Source: Acholeplasmataceae bacterium
GTDB taxonomy: Bacteria > Bacillota_I > Bacilli_A > ML615J-28 > CAG-698
Length of the DNA: 13,206 nucleotides
Direction: 5' to 3'
Assembly: GCA_012841765.1 (NCBI GenBank)
Contig: DUUA01000180.1
Coordinates: forward strand, 1-13,206
In this document: one piece after another, positions 1-6,854 of the stretch
Layout: the number at the start of each line of letters is the position of its first letter
Numbering within the stretch: position 1 is the first letter of the stretch
Translations under genes and position numbers: made by a program
The notes under the pieces: generated by a model
The model's database searches: none
Told to the model about the DNA's origin: nothing
The model's input: only the letters and a program-made list of their open reading frames with translations

Positions 1-1223
1 ATAAAATTAGAATTAAAAAATCTTATAATAAATTTAGCAAATTAATTCCTGTTAGAATAAGACATTCTTTAAAAACCATTGTCTATGGAGAAAATCCTTT
101 TTCTAGTATGGGCTTTAGATATTTTGGACCAATCGATGGTCATAATATTAAATTATTAATTAAGTATTTTGAATATGCTAAAACATGTAATGAACCTGTT
201 TTTCTACATATAAAAACAACTAAAGGTAAAGGTTATAGTTTTGCTGAAGAAGATACAATTGGCAAGTGGCATGGCGTTGGCCCTTTTAACATAGAAACTG
301 GTAGTATTTTGTCTAAACAAAATAATACATCAATAAAATGGAGTGAAGGTATTAGTAATCTTTTATTAGAAGAAGCAAAATTAAATAAAAAAATTCATGT
401 AATTACCCCTGCGATGATTTTTGGTTCTGGTTTAATTAAGTTTCAAAAAGAATTGCCATCACAATTAACAGATTGTGGGATTGCTGAAGACCATGCAGTT
501 ATTATGGCTAATGCTTTAAGCATTTCTGGACAAATTCCTGTTGTAATGCTTTATTCAACTTTTTTACAAAGAGCATACGATGCAATAAATCATGATGTTT
601 GTCGAATTAATCAACATGTAGTTTTTTTAATTGATCGAAGTGGTATTATTGGTGAAGATGGCTCTACTCATCAAGGTGTATTTGATTTGAGTTTACTAAA
701 TGCTCTTCCTAATCTTGAAATTTTAATGCCAAAAGATCTTGGTTCTGCAAAAAAACTATTAAATTATGCTTTATATGTTGCTAAAGGGCCAGTAGCAATT
801 CGCTACCCTAGAGGAAGTGTCCAAAAAGATTTTAATTTAAATGATAAAGCTATTGAAAAATTTGAAATCATTTTGCCATTGAAAGACAATAATATCATCA
901 CCTATGGTGAAGATGTTTTAGAATTTAAAAAATATTTAAATGAATACAATTTAGATTATGGTTTAATAAATGCTCAATTTATCAAACCTTTGGATTTAGA
1001 ATTATTGAAAAATATGAAAAACTCTAAATTAATTGTATACGAAAATAATTTAATACATGGCGGTCTTGGTTCTTCGTTATTAATTGCCAATTCAAAACTA
1101 AATCTAAATATTGATGTTAAGATAATTGGCATTGATGACCAGTACGTTGAACATGGAAATATTCAAACAATAAAAGATAAAATCGGTTTAAACATAGAAG
1201 ATTTTGTGAGAAAATTAAAATAG
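1..1223 (+). CDS. dxs: 1-deoxy-D-xylulose-5-phosphate synthase, 5'-truncated by window edge
   Basis: DXS condenses pyruvate and glyceraldehyde 3-phosphate using thiamine diphosphate, the first step of the MEP isoprenoid pathway, in the cytoplasm. The reading frame is open from base 3, before the first ATG at 108, and already encodes DXS-like sequence (RHSLKTIVYGENPFSSMGF). The true start and the N-terminal TPP/Mg-binding GDG motif therefore lie upstream, and about 407 C-terminal residues are visible. Recognisable blocks are GFRYFGPIDGHN, GKGYSFAEEDTIGKWHGVGPF, GIAEDHAV (with the catalytic Glu of the pyrimidine-binding domain), STFLQRAYDAINHDV, DRSGIIGEDGSTHQGVFDLS, RYPRG, and the C-terminal domain with GGLGSSLL and GIDDQYVEHG. 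The sequence runs to a normal C-terminus at a TAG stop. recN follows after 12 nt and is probably cotranscribed. In Bacillus-type genomes tlyA and argR usually sit between dxs and recN; they are absent here. Confidence 0.95.
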   Translation, partial: KIRIKKSYNKFSKLIPVRIRHSLKTIVYGENPFSSMGFRYFGPIDGHNIKLLIKYFEYAKTCNEPVFLHIKTTKGKGYSFAEEDTIGKWHGVGPFNIETGSILSKQNNTSIKWSEGISNLLLEEAKLNKKIHVITPAMIFGSGLIKFQKELPSQLTDCGIAEDHAVIMANALSISGQIPVVMLYSTFLQRAYDAINHDVCRINQHVVFLIDRSGIIGEDGSTHQGVFDLSLLNALPNLEILMPKDLGSAKKLLNYALYVAKGPVAIRYPRGSVQKDFNLNDKAIEKFEIILPLKDNNIITYGEDVLEFKKYLNEYNLDYGLINAQFIKPLDLELLKNMKNSKLIVYENNLIHGGLGSSLLIANSKLNLNIDVKIIGIDDQYVEHGNIQTIKDKIGLNIEDFVRKLK

Positions 1224-1235
1224 GAGTTTTTAAGT

Positions 1236-2894
1236 ATGCTATTATCATTACAAGTTAAAAATTTTGCAATAATTGATAATATAAATATAGATTTTAAAGA
1301 AGGAATGACTGTTTTAACTGGAGAAACAGGTGCTGGTAAATCTTTAATTATTGATGCCATTGGGTTGTTATTTGGTAAAAGAGCAAGCAGTGACTTAGTC
1401 AGATTTAAAGAAAACAAAGCTACAATAGAAGGAGTTTTTACAGAATATAATACTAAAGTTATTGAATTATTAAAAGTTAATGATATTGAATATTCCTTAG
1501 ATGAGTTTATAATAATTAAAAGGGAAATTTATGCTAGTGGTAAAAGTATTGCAAAAATAAACAATACACTTGCTCCTGTGAGCGTGCTTAATGATTTAAG
1601 TGAGGTAATAGGAGATATTCATTCACAGTTTGATGTACAGACACTTGTTAACCCTAAAAATTACTTAGAATTTTTAAATACTGACGAAATTTTGAATTTG
1701 TTAGATACTTATAAATCACTTTTAAATGAGTATAAAAATGCAAAAAAAGAGTATGACTATTTTGTAAAATCAAACAATGAAACTAAAGAACAATTAGAAT
1801 TTTTAACTTTTCAAGCAAAAGAACTAAAAAAGGCTAATTTACAAATAAACGAAGAGGAAGAATTAAAAGAAAAATTAAATTATTTGAATAATTTCGAAGA
1901 AATAAATACAAATATCCAAGAAATTAAAGGAATATTTGAAGAAAAATCTGTATTAGACAATATTTATCTTTCTTTAGATAATTTTAAAAAAATAGCAGTT
2001 TATGATAAACAATATGAATCAACTGTAAATATAGTTGATGAAGCTTATTATAATTTAATGGATGTTGTCGAAACCATAAAAAGAAGTGAAAATAGCTTAG
2101 ACTATGATTCTTCTTTAATTGAAGATATTAATTTACGGCTTTCTATTTATTCAAACTTAAAAAGAAAATATAAAAAAAATACTCATGAATTGATTGAGTA
2201 TCTAAGTCAAATTGAAGAAAAAATAAACAATATCGATAACTTTGATTTTAAATTAAAAGAATTTGAAAAGAAATCTTCTGATTTATTAAACAAAGTAAAT
2301 TTTGTGGCTAATGAAATAAGTAAATTAAGATTAATAGAAGCCAAAATAATAGAAAAAAACATTATTAATGTATTAAAAGATCTGATGCTATCTAATACTA
2401 TTTTTCAAATAAATTTTATAAAAAGCGATGTTTTCCTACAAACCGGGATTGATAAAATTGATTTTTTAATTACATTCAATAAAGGAGAACCTCTAAAGTC
2501 ATTATCAAAAACAGCATCAGGTGGAGAATTATCTCGTTTTATGTTAGCTTTAAAAACTTTAGTTAGTAAAAAAATGAATTTTCAAACATTGATTTTTGAT
2601 GAAATAGATAGTGGTGTTAGTGGTAAAATTGCCTTTTCGATAGCATCAAAAATTAAAAAATTAAGTGAAAATTCACAAATTTTATGTGTAACACATCTTC
2701 CTCAAGTAGCATCTATTGCAGATAATCATTTACATATTACTAAAGAAGTTGATGCAGAAAATAGAACAATTACTAAAATTAGTGAAATTGTTGGAGAAGA
2801 GCGAATAAATGAAATAGCTTTAATGATTTCTAATGGAGTAATAACTGATGCTAGTTTTAATTTAGCAAAAGAGTTACTAAATAAAAAAATCTAA
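1236..2894 (+). CDS. recN: DNA repair protein RecN (SMC-like ATPase)
   Basis: RecN is an SMC-family ATPase acting on chromosomal DNA ends in double-strand-break repair by recombination. The 552-residue protein is close to the usual length of about 550-576. It has a Walker A motif GETGAGKS at 29-36, and the starting block LLSLQVKNFAIIDNINIDF is typical of the family. A long Lys/Glu-rich coiled-coil region runs from about 150 to 370. The ABC signature SGGELSR is at 428-434, Walker B TLIFDEID at 451-458 (D455, E456) and the switch block CVTHLPQ at 484-490. The start is supported by an AGGAG ribosome site at 1222-1226 that overlaps the dxs stop codon. The stop codon lies inside the downstream hairpin terminator. 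No truncation or missing catalytic residue is seen. Confidence 0.97.
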   Translation: MLLSLQVKNFAIIDNINIDFKEGMTVLTGETGAGKSLIIDAIGLLFGKRASSDLVRFKENKATIEGVFTEYNTKVIELLKVNDIEYSLDEFIIIKREIYASGKSIAKINNTLAPVSVLNDLSEVIGDIHSQFDVQTLVNPKNYLEFLNTDEILNLLDTYKSLLNEYKNAKKEYDYFVKSNNETKEQLEFLTFQAKELKKANLQINEEEELKEKLNYLNNFEEINTNIQEIKGIFEEKSVLDNIYLSLDNFKKIAVYDKQYESTVNIVDEAYYNLMDVVETIKRSENSLDYDSSLIEDINLRLSIYSNLKRKYKKNTHELIEYLSQIEEKINNIDNFDFKLKEFEKKSSDLLNKVNFVANEISKLRLIEAKIIEKNIINVLKDLMLSNTIFQINFIKSDVFLQTGIDKIDFLITFNKGEPLKSLSKTASGGELSRFMLALKTLVSKKMNFQTLIFDEIDSGVSGKIAFSIASKIKKLSENSQILCVTHLPQVASIADNHLHITKEVDAENRTITKISEIVGEERINEIALMISNGVITDASFNLAKELLNKKI

Positions 2895-2913
2895 GAATTA
2901 ACTTAGATTTTTT
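2884..2913. terminator. Bidirectional hairpin terminator between recN and the minus-strand small gene
   Basis: A perfect 12-bp inverted repeat, AAAAAATCTAAG (2884-2895) and CTTAGATTTTTT (2902-2913), is separated by a 6-nt loop. The A-tract and T-tract ends give a U-run on either strand, so it can end recN transcription (plus) and the small membrane protein transcript (minus). The recN stop codon is inside the left arm, and the minus-strand stop lies 2 nt beyond the right arm. Confidence 0.85.
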
Positions 2914-2914
2914 A

Positions 2915-3106
2915 TTATGCGTTTTGAATCATTAAATAAATTAAAGCAACTACTGGAACTACAACAGTTCCAAAAATTACTAGTATCAAGAATATTTTGC
3001 CTAATAGTGTTTTAGCTGGACTTTTTTGAATTTCCACTTCAATACTATTATCTCTTTTAACTCTTGTCTTTACAAAAGGTTTTTTGTCTTTTTTTGTTTT
3101 TTTCAC
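2915..3106 (-). CDS. Small single-pass membrane protein, family not recognised
   Basis: The product is a 63-residue protein. The start is GTG at 3106 because a strong ribosome site (AAGAGGTGA on the minus strand, 3119-3111) lies 4 nt upstream. The in-frame ATG at 3181 lies upstream of the likely promoter and has no such site. Residues 1-36 are very basic (VKKTKKDKKPFVKTRVKRDN), followed by SIEVEIQKSPAKT. Residues about 37-60 form one hydrophobic segment (IFLILVIFGTVVVPVVALIY) ending in MIQNA. The charge distribution predicts a cytoplasmic N-terminus by the positive-inside rule. The gene is divergent from dinB and shares its control region, and is convergent with recN. I do not recognise the family and assign no function. 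The ribosome site, own promoter and shared terminator together argue that it is a real gene. Confidence 0.75.
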   Translation of the reverse strand: MKKTKKDKKPFVKTRVKRDNSIEVEIQKSPAKTLLGKIFLILVIFGTVVVPVVALIYLMIQNA

Positions 3107-3107
3107 T

Positions 3108-3135
3108 TTCTCACCTCTTAACAATATGGTATACT
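3108..3135 (+). promoter_or_regulatory. Extended -10 promoter for dinB-cvfB
   Basis: TG-G-TATACT (3127-3135) matches an extended -10. A 4/6 match to the -35 consensus, TTCTCA (3108-3113), lies 16 nt upstream. The predicted start is near 3142, giving a leader of about 40 nt before dinB. The -10 overlaps the left end of the palindrome at 3131-3148. Confidence 0.55.
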
Positions 3136-3148
3136 CTATATAGAGTAT
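3131..3148. promoter_or_regulatory. Perfect 18-bp palindrome, candidate operator shared by divergent promoters
   Basis: ATACTCTATATAGAGTAT equals its own reverse complement over 18 bases. It lies between and partly within the -10 elements of the two opposing promoters and covers both predicted start points, which is where a repressor dimer would block both. It does not resemble the CGAAC-type LexA box of Bacilli. No regulator is encoded in the window, so the cognate protein is unknown. An alternative is chance self-complementarity in AT-rich DNA, but the central ACTCTATATAGAGT includes four G/C positions, all symmetrical. Confidence 0.55.
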
Positions 3149-3155
3149 TATAACA
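3147..3155 (-). promoter_or_regulatory. Extended -10 promoter for the minus-strand small membrane protein gene
   Basis: Read on the minus strand, TG-T-TATAAT (3155-3147) is a perfect extended -10. The -35 region around 3176-3170 is weak (TTTCCT). The predicted start is near 3140, giving a leader of about 34 nt to the GTG start at 3106. The -10 overlaps the right end of the 18-bp palindrome. Confidence 0.6.
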
Positions 3156-3182
3156 TAAATATTTAAAAAAAGGAAACACAAA

Positions 3183-4397
3183 ATGCAAACTTCTCGAATT
3201 ATTTTTCATATTGATATAAATGCTTTTTATGCGGCTTGCGAACTAATAAATGACCCAAGTTTAAAAGGCAAACCTATTGTAGTAGCTCATAATGATGTTT
3301 TACGAAAAAGCATTATATTATCACCAAGTTATGAAGCACGAGCGTATGGAATAAAAACAACAATGTTAGTAAGAGATGCTTATAATTTATGTGATAAAAT
3401 AATTGTTGTTGAGCCTAAAATGGATTTATATCAAAAACATTCTGAATTGTTTTTTTCTTTTTTAGAAAAAATAACTACTCAAATAGAAGCAGGATCGATT
3501 GATGAAGCATTTTTAGATGTTACTGAAGTTGCAAAAAAATCAGATCCAATTAGACTCGCACAGTTTATTCAATCAACACTTTATAACAAATATCAACTAC
3601 CAACAAGTCTAGGAATTGCTCCGAATAAGTTTCTTGCTAAAATGGCGTCCAATATGAAGAAACCTCTTGGGATTACTATTTTAAGAAAAAGAGAAATTGA
3701 TAAATTATTATGGCCCTTAGAAATTAATAAAATGTATGGAGTAGGAAAAAAAACTAATCTAAAATTACGAAATATTGGTATAAATACAATAGGAGAATTA
3801 GCTAATTATTCTAATTTAAATTTATTAGAAAAAACTATCGGTCCGACTTTTTCAAAAACTCTAATTGCTTGGGCAAATGGTGTAGCGGATGATATTGTAG
3901 ATCCTACTAAGTATGATGAAATATCATCTATTAGTAATTCTCATACTTTTGATCATGATCAAATAGATACACTCTTTATCAAAAAATCTTTAAAGTCATT
4001 AACTAACACTGTTTCAAATCGATTAATCAAAAGAGATTTGAAAGCTAAAACAATTGGAATTACTCTTAGAGATAGTAATTTCCATACTATTAGCAGGAGC
4101 CAATCTTTAAATAATCCCATTAATGAAGCATTAGAAATATATGAAATTATCGAAGAGTTATTTGATGAACACTATGAAGAAAATACTTTAATAAGATTGG
4201 TAGGTGTTTTTACTAATAGATTAAGTGATGCAAATAAAGTAGAAGATTTTCAACAATTAAGTATTTTTGATAATCTAACAGAAGCTGAAAAAGAAAATAA
4301 GATTAAAAATATTCTAAGTAATGTTCAAACTAGGTTTGGTGATGATATTATTAAAAAAGGTTATTATGAATATAAAGGAGAAAAGGAGAAAAAATGA
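3183..4397 (+). CDS. dinB: DNA polymerase IV (Y-family translesion polymerase)
   Basis: This error-prone polymerase copies across damaged template bases. The 404-residue protein has the Y-family catalytic blocks: HIDINAFYA with metal-binding D11 and aromatic steric gate Y16, SYEARAYGI at 49-57, and GSIDEAFLDVT with D107 and E108. The thumb helix-hairpin-helix YGVGKKTNLKLRNIGINTIGELA follows, then the little-finger domain with SISNSHTFDHD. QLSIF at 358-362 is a good match to the beta-clamp-binding motif and suggests recruitment by the sliding clamp. The ribosome site AAAGGA (about 3169-3174) lies 8 nt before the ATG. The stop codon is TGA, overlapping the cvfB start as ATGA. The palindrome-containing divergent promoter just upstream suggests regulated expression. 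The polymerase IV call is more likely than the UvrX/PolY2 subgroup, but that split is not certain from sequence alone. Confidence 0.93.
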   Translation: MQTSRIIFHIDINAFYAACELINDPSLKGKPIVVAHNDVLRKSIILSPSYEARAYGIKTTMLVRDAYNLCDKIIVVEPKMDLYQKHSELFFSFLEKITTQIEAGSIDEAFLDVTEVAKKSDPIRLAQFIQSTLYNKYQLPTSLGIAPNKFLAKMASNMKKPLGITILRKREIDKLLWPLEINKMYGVGKKTNLKLRNIGINTIGELANYSNLNLLEKTIGPTFSKTLIAWANGVADDIVDPTKYDEISSISNSHTFDHDQIDTLFIKKSLKSLTNTVSNRLIKRDLKAKTIGITLRDSNFHTISRSQSLNNPINEALEIYEIIEELFDEHYEENTLIRLVGVFTNRLSDANKVEDFQQLSIFDNLTEAEKENKIKNILSNVQTRFGDDIIKKGYYEYKGEKEKK

Positions 4398-5233
4398 ATT
4401 TAGGATTAATTAATGAATACATTGTATTAAAAGAAACAGATATTGGCTATACTTTAATACTTGACGATTTGGAATATTTCTTACATAAAAATGAAACAAA
4501 TTTTAGAGAATTAAAAGATGGAGAAGTTGTAAAAGCTTTTTTATATTTAGATAAACAAAGTAGACCAGCATTAACACTTGCTATACCAAAAATAACTATT
4601 GAAAACCCGGGTTTTGCTACAGTGATTAGCAGTATTAAAGATTTAGGTGTCTTTGTGAATATTGGTATTAGTAAAGATATTTTACTATCTAAAGATGAAC
4701 TACCAGAAGATTTTAAATTGTGGCCTATTGAAGGTGACAAAATTTTTGGAATTCTAAAAATTAAAGGTAATAGATTATTATTCTCACCTTTATTAAAAGA
4801 AGAAATATTATTGATAGCAAATAATGATCCCCTATTTGAAAAAGACTATATTGATGGCTATATTTATAATGTTTCCGTTTATGGTATTAATTTAGTAAGT
4901 GAAAATTTACATTTACTGTTTGCTCATTTTTCAAATTTAAGGGAGCAACATAGAATTGGACAAAAAATTAATGTTCAAGTAACACAAGTAAATGAAGATG
5001 ATTATTATGTAACTGCCTTACAAGGTAGATTAAGTACAATTGAAATCGACAGTGATACTATTTTAAATTATTTAAAAAAGCATAATGGAGAAATGCCATA
5101 TACTAGTAAAAGTAAGCCAGAAGTAATCTTTAAGGTGTTTAATATAAGTAAAGCTTCTTTTAAAAGAGCTCTAGGAAATTTGTATAAACAAAAAATAGTT
5201 TTATTAGAAGAAGAAAAAACAATTTTATTATAA
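4394..5233 (+). CDS. cvfB: CvfB/YitL-family S1-domain RNA-binding protein
   Basis: CvfB (YitL in Bacillus) is a cytoplasmic RNA-binding protein with S1 folds and a winged helix, linked in Staphylococcus to virulence gene expression and RNA stability. The 279 residues match the family's usual size of about 280-300. An OB/S1-like region spans about 1-65. The best S1 repeat covers 71-130 (GFATVISSIKDLGVFVNIGISKDILLSKDELP, then LWPIEGDKIFGILKI). A third S1-like unit is at about 150-210. The C-terminal winged helix at 222-279 contains YLKKHNGEMPYTSKSKPEVI and ISKASFKRALGNLYKQKIVLLEEEKTILL, which is diagnostic of the family. The AAGGAG ribosome site (4383-4388) lies 5 nt before the ATG, inside dinB, and the 4-nt ATGA overlap suggests translational coupling. 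A terminator follows. Confidence 0.9.
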   Translation: MNLGLINEYIVLKETDIGYTLILDDLEYFLHKNETNFRELKDGEVVKAFLYLDKQSRPALTLAIPKITIENPGFATVISSIKDLGVFVNIGISKDILLSKDELPEDFKLWPIEGDKIFGILKIKGNRLLFSPLLKEEILLIANNDPLFEKDYIDGYIYNVSVYGINLVSENLHLLFAHFSNLREQHRIGQKINVQVTQVNEDDYYVTALQGRLSTIEIDSDTILNYLKKHNGEMPYTSKSKPEVIFKVFNISKASFKRALGNLYKQKIVLLEEEKTILL

Positions 5234-5245
5234 TTTAACTGTGCT

Positions 5246-5293
5246 AAAAAAGATTATCTTTTTTAATGTATTATTATAAAGATAGTCTTTTTT
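5246..5293 (+). terminator. Hairpin terminator after cvfB
   Basis: Arms AAAAAAGATTATCTTT (5246-5261) and AAAGATAGTCTTTTTT (5278-5293) pair over 16 positions with a single T-G wobble, around a 16-nt AT-rich loop. The right arm ends in a T run. It begins 13 nt after the cvfB stop and isolates dinB-cvfB from the promoter starting at 5310. Confidence 0.85.
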
Positions 5294-5309
5294 TATTGCT
5301 TTTTTTTAT

Positions 5310-5338
5310 TTGACAAAACCGCCTGATTAGAATATAAT
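5310..5338 (+). promoter_or_regulatory. Consensus sigma-A promoter of the hisS operon
   Basis: TTGACA (5310-5315) and TATAAT (5333-5338) are both perfect consensus hexamers with the optimal 17-nt spacer. Transcription should begin near 5345, immediately before the T-box leader. This is the strongest promoter seen in the window, as expected for a gene controlled by attenuation after initiation. Confidence 0.93.
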
Positions 5339-5340
5339 AA

Positions 5341-5570
5341 TAGAGTATTAAAGAAAGTTAATTCGTTGAATAAGAGAAAAACTAATATAGAAGTTTTAAA
5401 GAGAATGTGGGTCTGGTGTAACCACTAAACTCTAATTAGTAAAGACACTTATGAGAATCTTTTTAAGACGTTATCTAGCGTTAATAGATGAAGTGCATCA
5501 TTTGATGAATTAAGGTGGCACCGCGGTAATTATCGTCCTTAAAGAAATTCTCTTTAAGGCGCTTTTTTTA
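5341..5570 (+). promoter_or_regulatory. T-box riboswitch leader, probably sensing tRNA-Asp, upstream of hisS-aspS
   Basis: The conserved T-box sequence AAGGTGGCACCGCGG is at 5512-5526 and a terminator follows. Stem I can be folded by eye: ATAAG (5370-5374) with CTTAT (5448-5452), then an internal loop, ACTAAT (5381-5386) with ATTAGT (5435-5440), AGAG (5400-5403) with CTCT (5430-5433), and an apical GTGG (5407-5410) with CCAC (5422-5425) enclosing GTCTGGTGTAA. The 3' side of the internal loop is AAAGACA (5441-5447). The specifier would be GAC (5444-5446, Asp), followed by the usual purine A just before the stem. The antiterminator bulge is TGGC, whose last base C5519 would pair with discriminator G73, as in bacterial tRNA-Asp; tRNA-His has C73. 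Uncharged tRNA should stabilise the antiterminator (AAGG 5512-5515 with CCTT 5537-5540) and allow read-through. A CAC (His) triplet overlaps at 5446-5448, but its last base lies in the stem. Confidence 0.93.
5534..5569 (+). terminator. T-box-controlled attenuator terminator
   Basis: CCTTAAAGA (5537-5545) pairs with TCTTTAAGG (5551-5559) around a 5-nt loop. CG (5534-5535) can extend the stem with CG (5560-5561) across a bulged T, and seven T residues follow at 5563-5569. The left arm contains the CCTT that the antiterminator would use instead, so the two folds are mutually exclusive. Confidence 0.88.
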
Positions 5571-5585
5571 TAAAAGGAGGAAGTT

Positions 5586-6851
5586 ATGAGCCAACAAAAA
5601 TTAAAAGGAACATTAGATTTTTTTAATGATAAGGCAAAAAAATTAAGATATATTCAAAACACAACAAGTAAAGTTGTAAATACATTTGGTTTTGAAGAAA
5701 TTATTTTGCCAATTATTGAAAATACAAATGTATTTACAAGATCTTCCGGTGAAGAAAGTGATATTGTTACTAAAGAAATGTATACATTCTTAGATAGAGG
5801 TAATAGAAGTATCACTCTAAGGCCAGAAGGTACAGCAGGAGTGGTTAGAAGTTATTTAGAAAATAAATTATATGTTGAAGTGGGAATAAAAAAGTTGTAT
5901 TATTTTGGTCCTATGTTTCGTTATGAAAGACCACAAGCAGGTAGATACAGACAATTTTATCAATTTGGAATTGAAGCATTTGGCGATGGGTCATATTTAT
6001 TAGATGCTGATGTCATTTTAACTGCTTATGAAATATTTAAAAGCTTAAAAATAAATAATGTTAAGTTAATAATTAATTCAATTGGAGATTTTAATTCAAG
6101 ACAAACATATGCAAAGGCTTTACAAGAGTACTTTAAAGACAATGTATCTGTTTTGTGTTCGGATTGTAAAAGAAGACTTAAAACAAATCCTCTAAGAATT
6201 TTAGATTGTAAAGTAGATAAAAATAATCCAATTGTTTTAAATGCACCTAAGATAAAAGAATATTTAAATGAAGAATCAAAAAAATATTTTGATAATTTAT
6301 TAAATATTTTAAAAACAATGGAAATCCCTTATGAAATAGATACTAATTTAGTTAGAGGTTTAGATTATTATACTGATACAGTATTTGAATTCATTATTGA
6401 AAATAGTAATGATCTTCAAGGCCTTGCGATTTGTGCGGGAGGAAAATACGCATCACTAGTTGAGTCTATGGGTGGCCCAAATATTCCAGGAGTTGGTTAT
6501 GCTTTTGGAATTGAAAGAATTCTTACAATCATGGAAGAAAATAATTCTTTCCCAGATTTAGATTCTAATATTGAATGTGTTATTTTAACTTTAGATCAAA
6601 TAAGTAAAGTTGAAAGCTTAAAAATTGCTAATGACTTGCGTAACGCTAATATTAGTGTTGATTATGACTACACTAGTTTAAATATGAAACCACAATTTAA
6701 ACTAGCTGATAGACTTTCAGCAAAATATGTTTTAATCTATGGTGAAGAAGAAAGACTTAATAATGTAATAACAGTTAAAAATCAGATTAATAAAAACCAA
6801 GAAACAGTCGAATTAAAGAATTTAATCGCTTATTTAAAGCAAGGAGAATAA
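5586..6851 (+). CDS. hisS: Histidine--tRNA ligase
   Basis: This class II aminoacyl-tRNA synthetase charges tRNA-His with histidine. The 421 residues match the bacterial norm of about 420-430. The N-terminal block KLKGTLDFFNDKAKKLRYIQ is the usual HisRS beginning. LRPEGTAGVVR starts at 78. Motif 2 is FRYERPQAGRYRQFYQFGIEAFG at 111-133. The insertion region carries CSDC (C191, C194) and LDC (C208), as in Gram-positive HisRS. The histidine-specific block LVRGLDYYTDTVFE begins at 255, and motif 3 GVGYAFGIERI is at 302-312. The C-terminal anticodon-binding domain follows. A strong ribosome site AAGGAGG (5574-5580) precedes the ATG. It is the first gene of the T-box-controlled operon. Confidence 0.97.
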   Translation: MSQQKLKGTLDFFNDKAKKLRYIQNTTSKVVNTFGFEEIILPIIENTNVFTRSSGEESDIVTKEMYTFLDRGNRSITLRPEGTAGVVRSYLENKLYVEVGIKKLYYFGPMFRYERPQAGRYRQFYQFGIEAFGDGSYLLDADVILTAYEIFKSLKINNVKLIINSIGDFNSRQTYAKALQEYFKDNVSVLCSDCKRRLKTNPLRILDCKVDKNNPIVLNAPKIKEYLNEESKKYFDNLLNILKTMEIPYEIDTNLVRGLDYYTDTVFEFIIENSNDLQGLAICAGGKYASLVESMGGPNIPGVGYAFGIERILTIMEENNSFPDLDSNIECVILTLDQISKVESLKIANDLRNANISVDYDYTSLNMKPQFKLADRLSAKYVLIYGEEERLNNVITVKNQINKNQETVELKNLIAYLKQGE

Positions 6852-6854
6852 TAT

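Noticed and set aside
1..107. Non-coding region before the ATG at 108
   Set aside because: The frame is open from base 3 and matches DXS sequence, so it is coding and the gene is cut by the window edge.
1163..1417. Antisense open frame across the dxs/recN junction
   Set aside because: It is a shadow of two well-supported genes, with no ribosome site or recognisable protein features.
3107..3181. Upstream extension of the minus-strand small gene to an ATG at 3181
   Set aside because: The extension covers the palindrome and the likely promoter and lacks a ribosome site. The GTG at 3106 has a strong one.
4447..4740. Antisense open frame inside cvfB
   Set aside because: It is fully contained in a conserved gene and shows AT-rich low-complexity translation only.
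5339..5350. Half-site similar to the dinB palindrome (ATAGAGTATTA) just after the hisS promoter
   Set aside because: Only one half is present and the left half is missing, so it is probably chance in AT-rich DNA.
5446..5448. CAC (His) as the T-box specifier
   Set aside because: Its last base starts the CTTAT stem, there is no purine after it, and the antiterminator N base is C, which does not suit a C73 tRNA-His.
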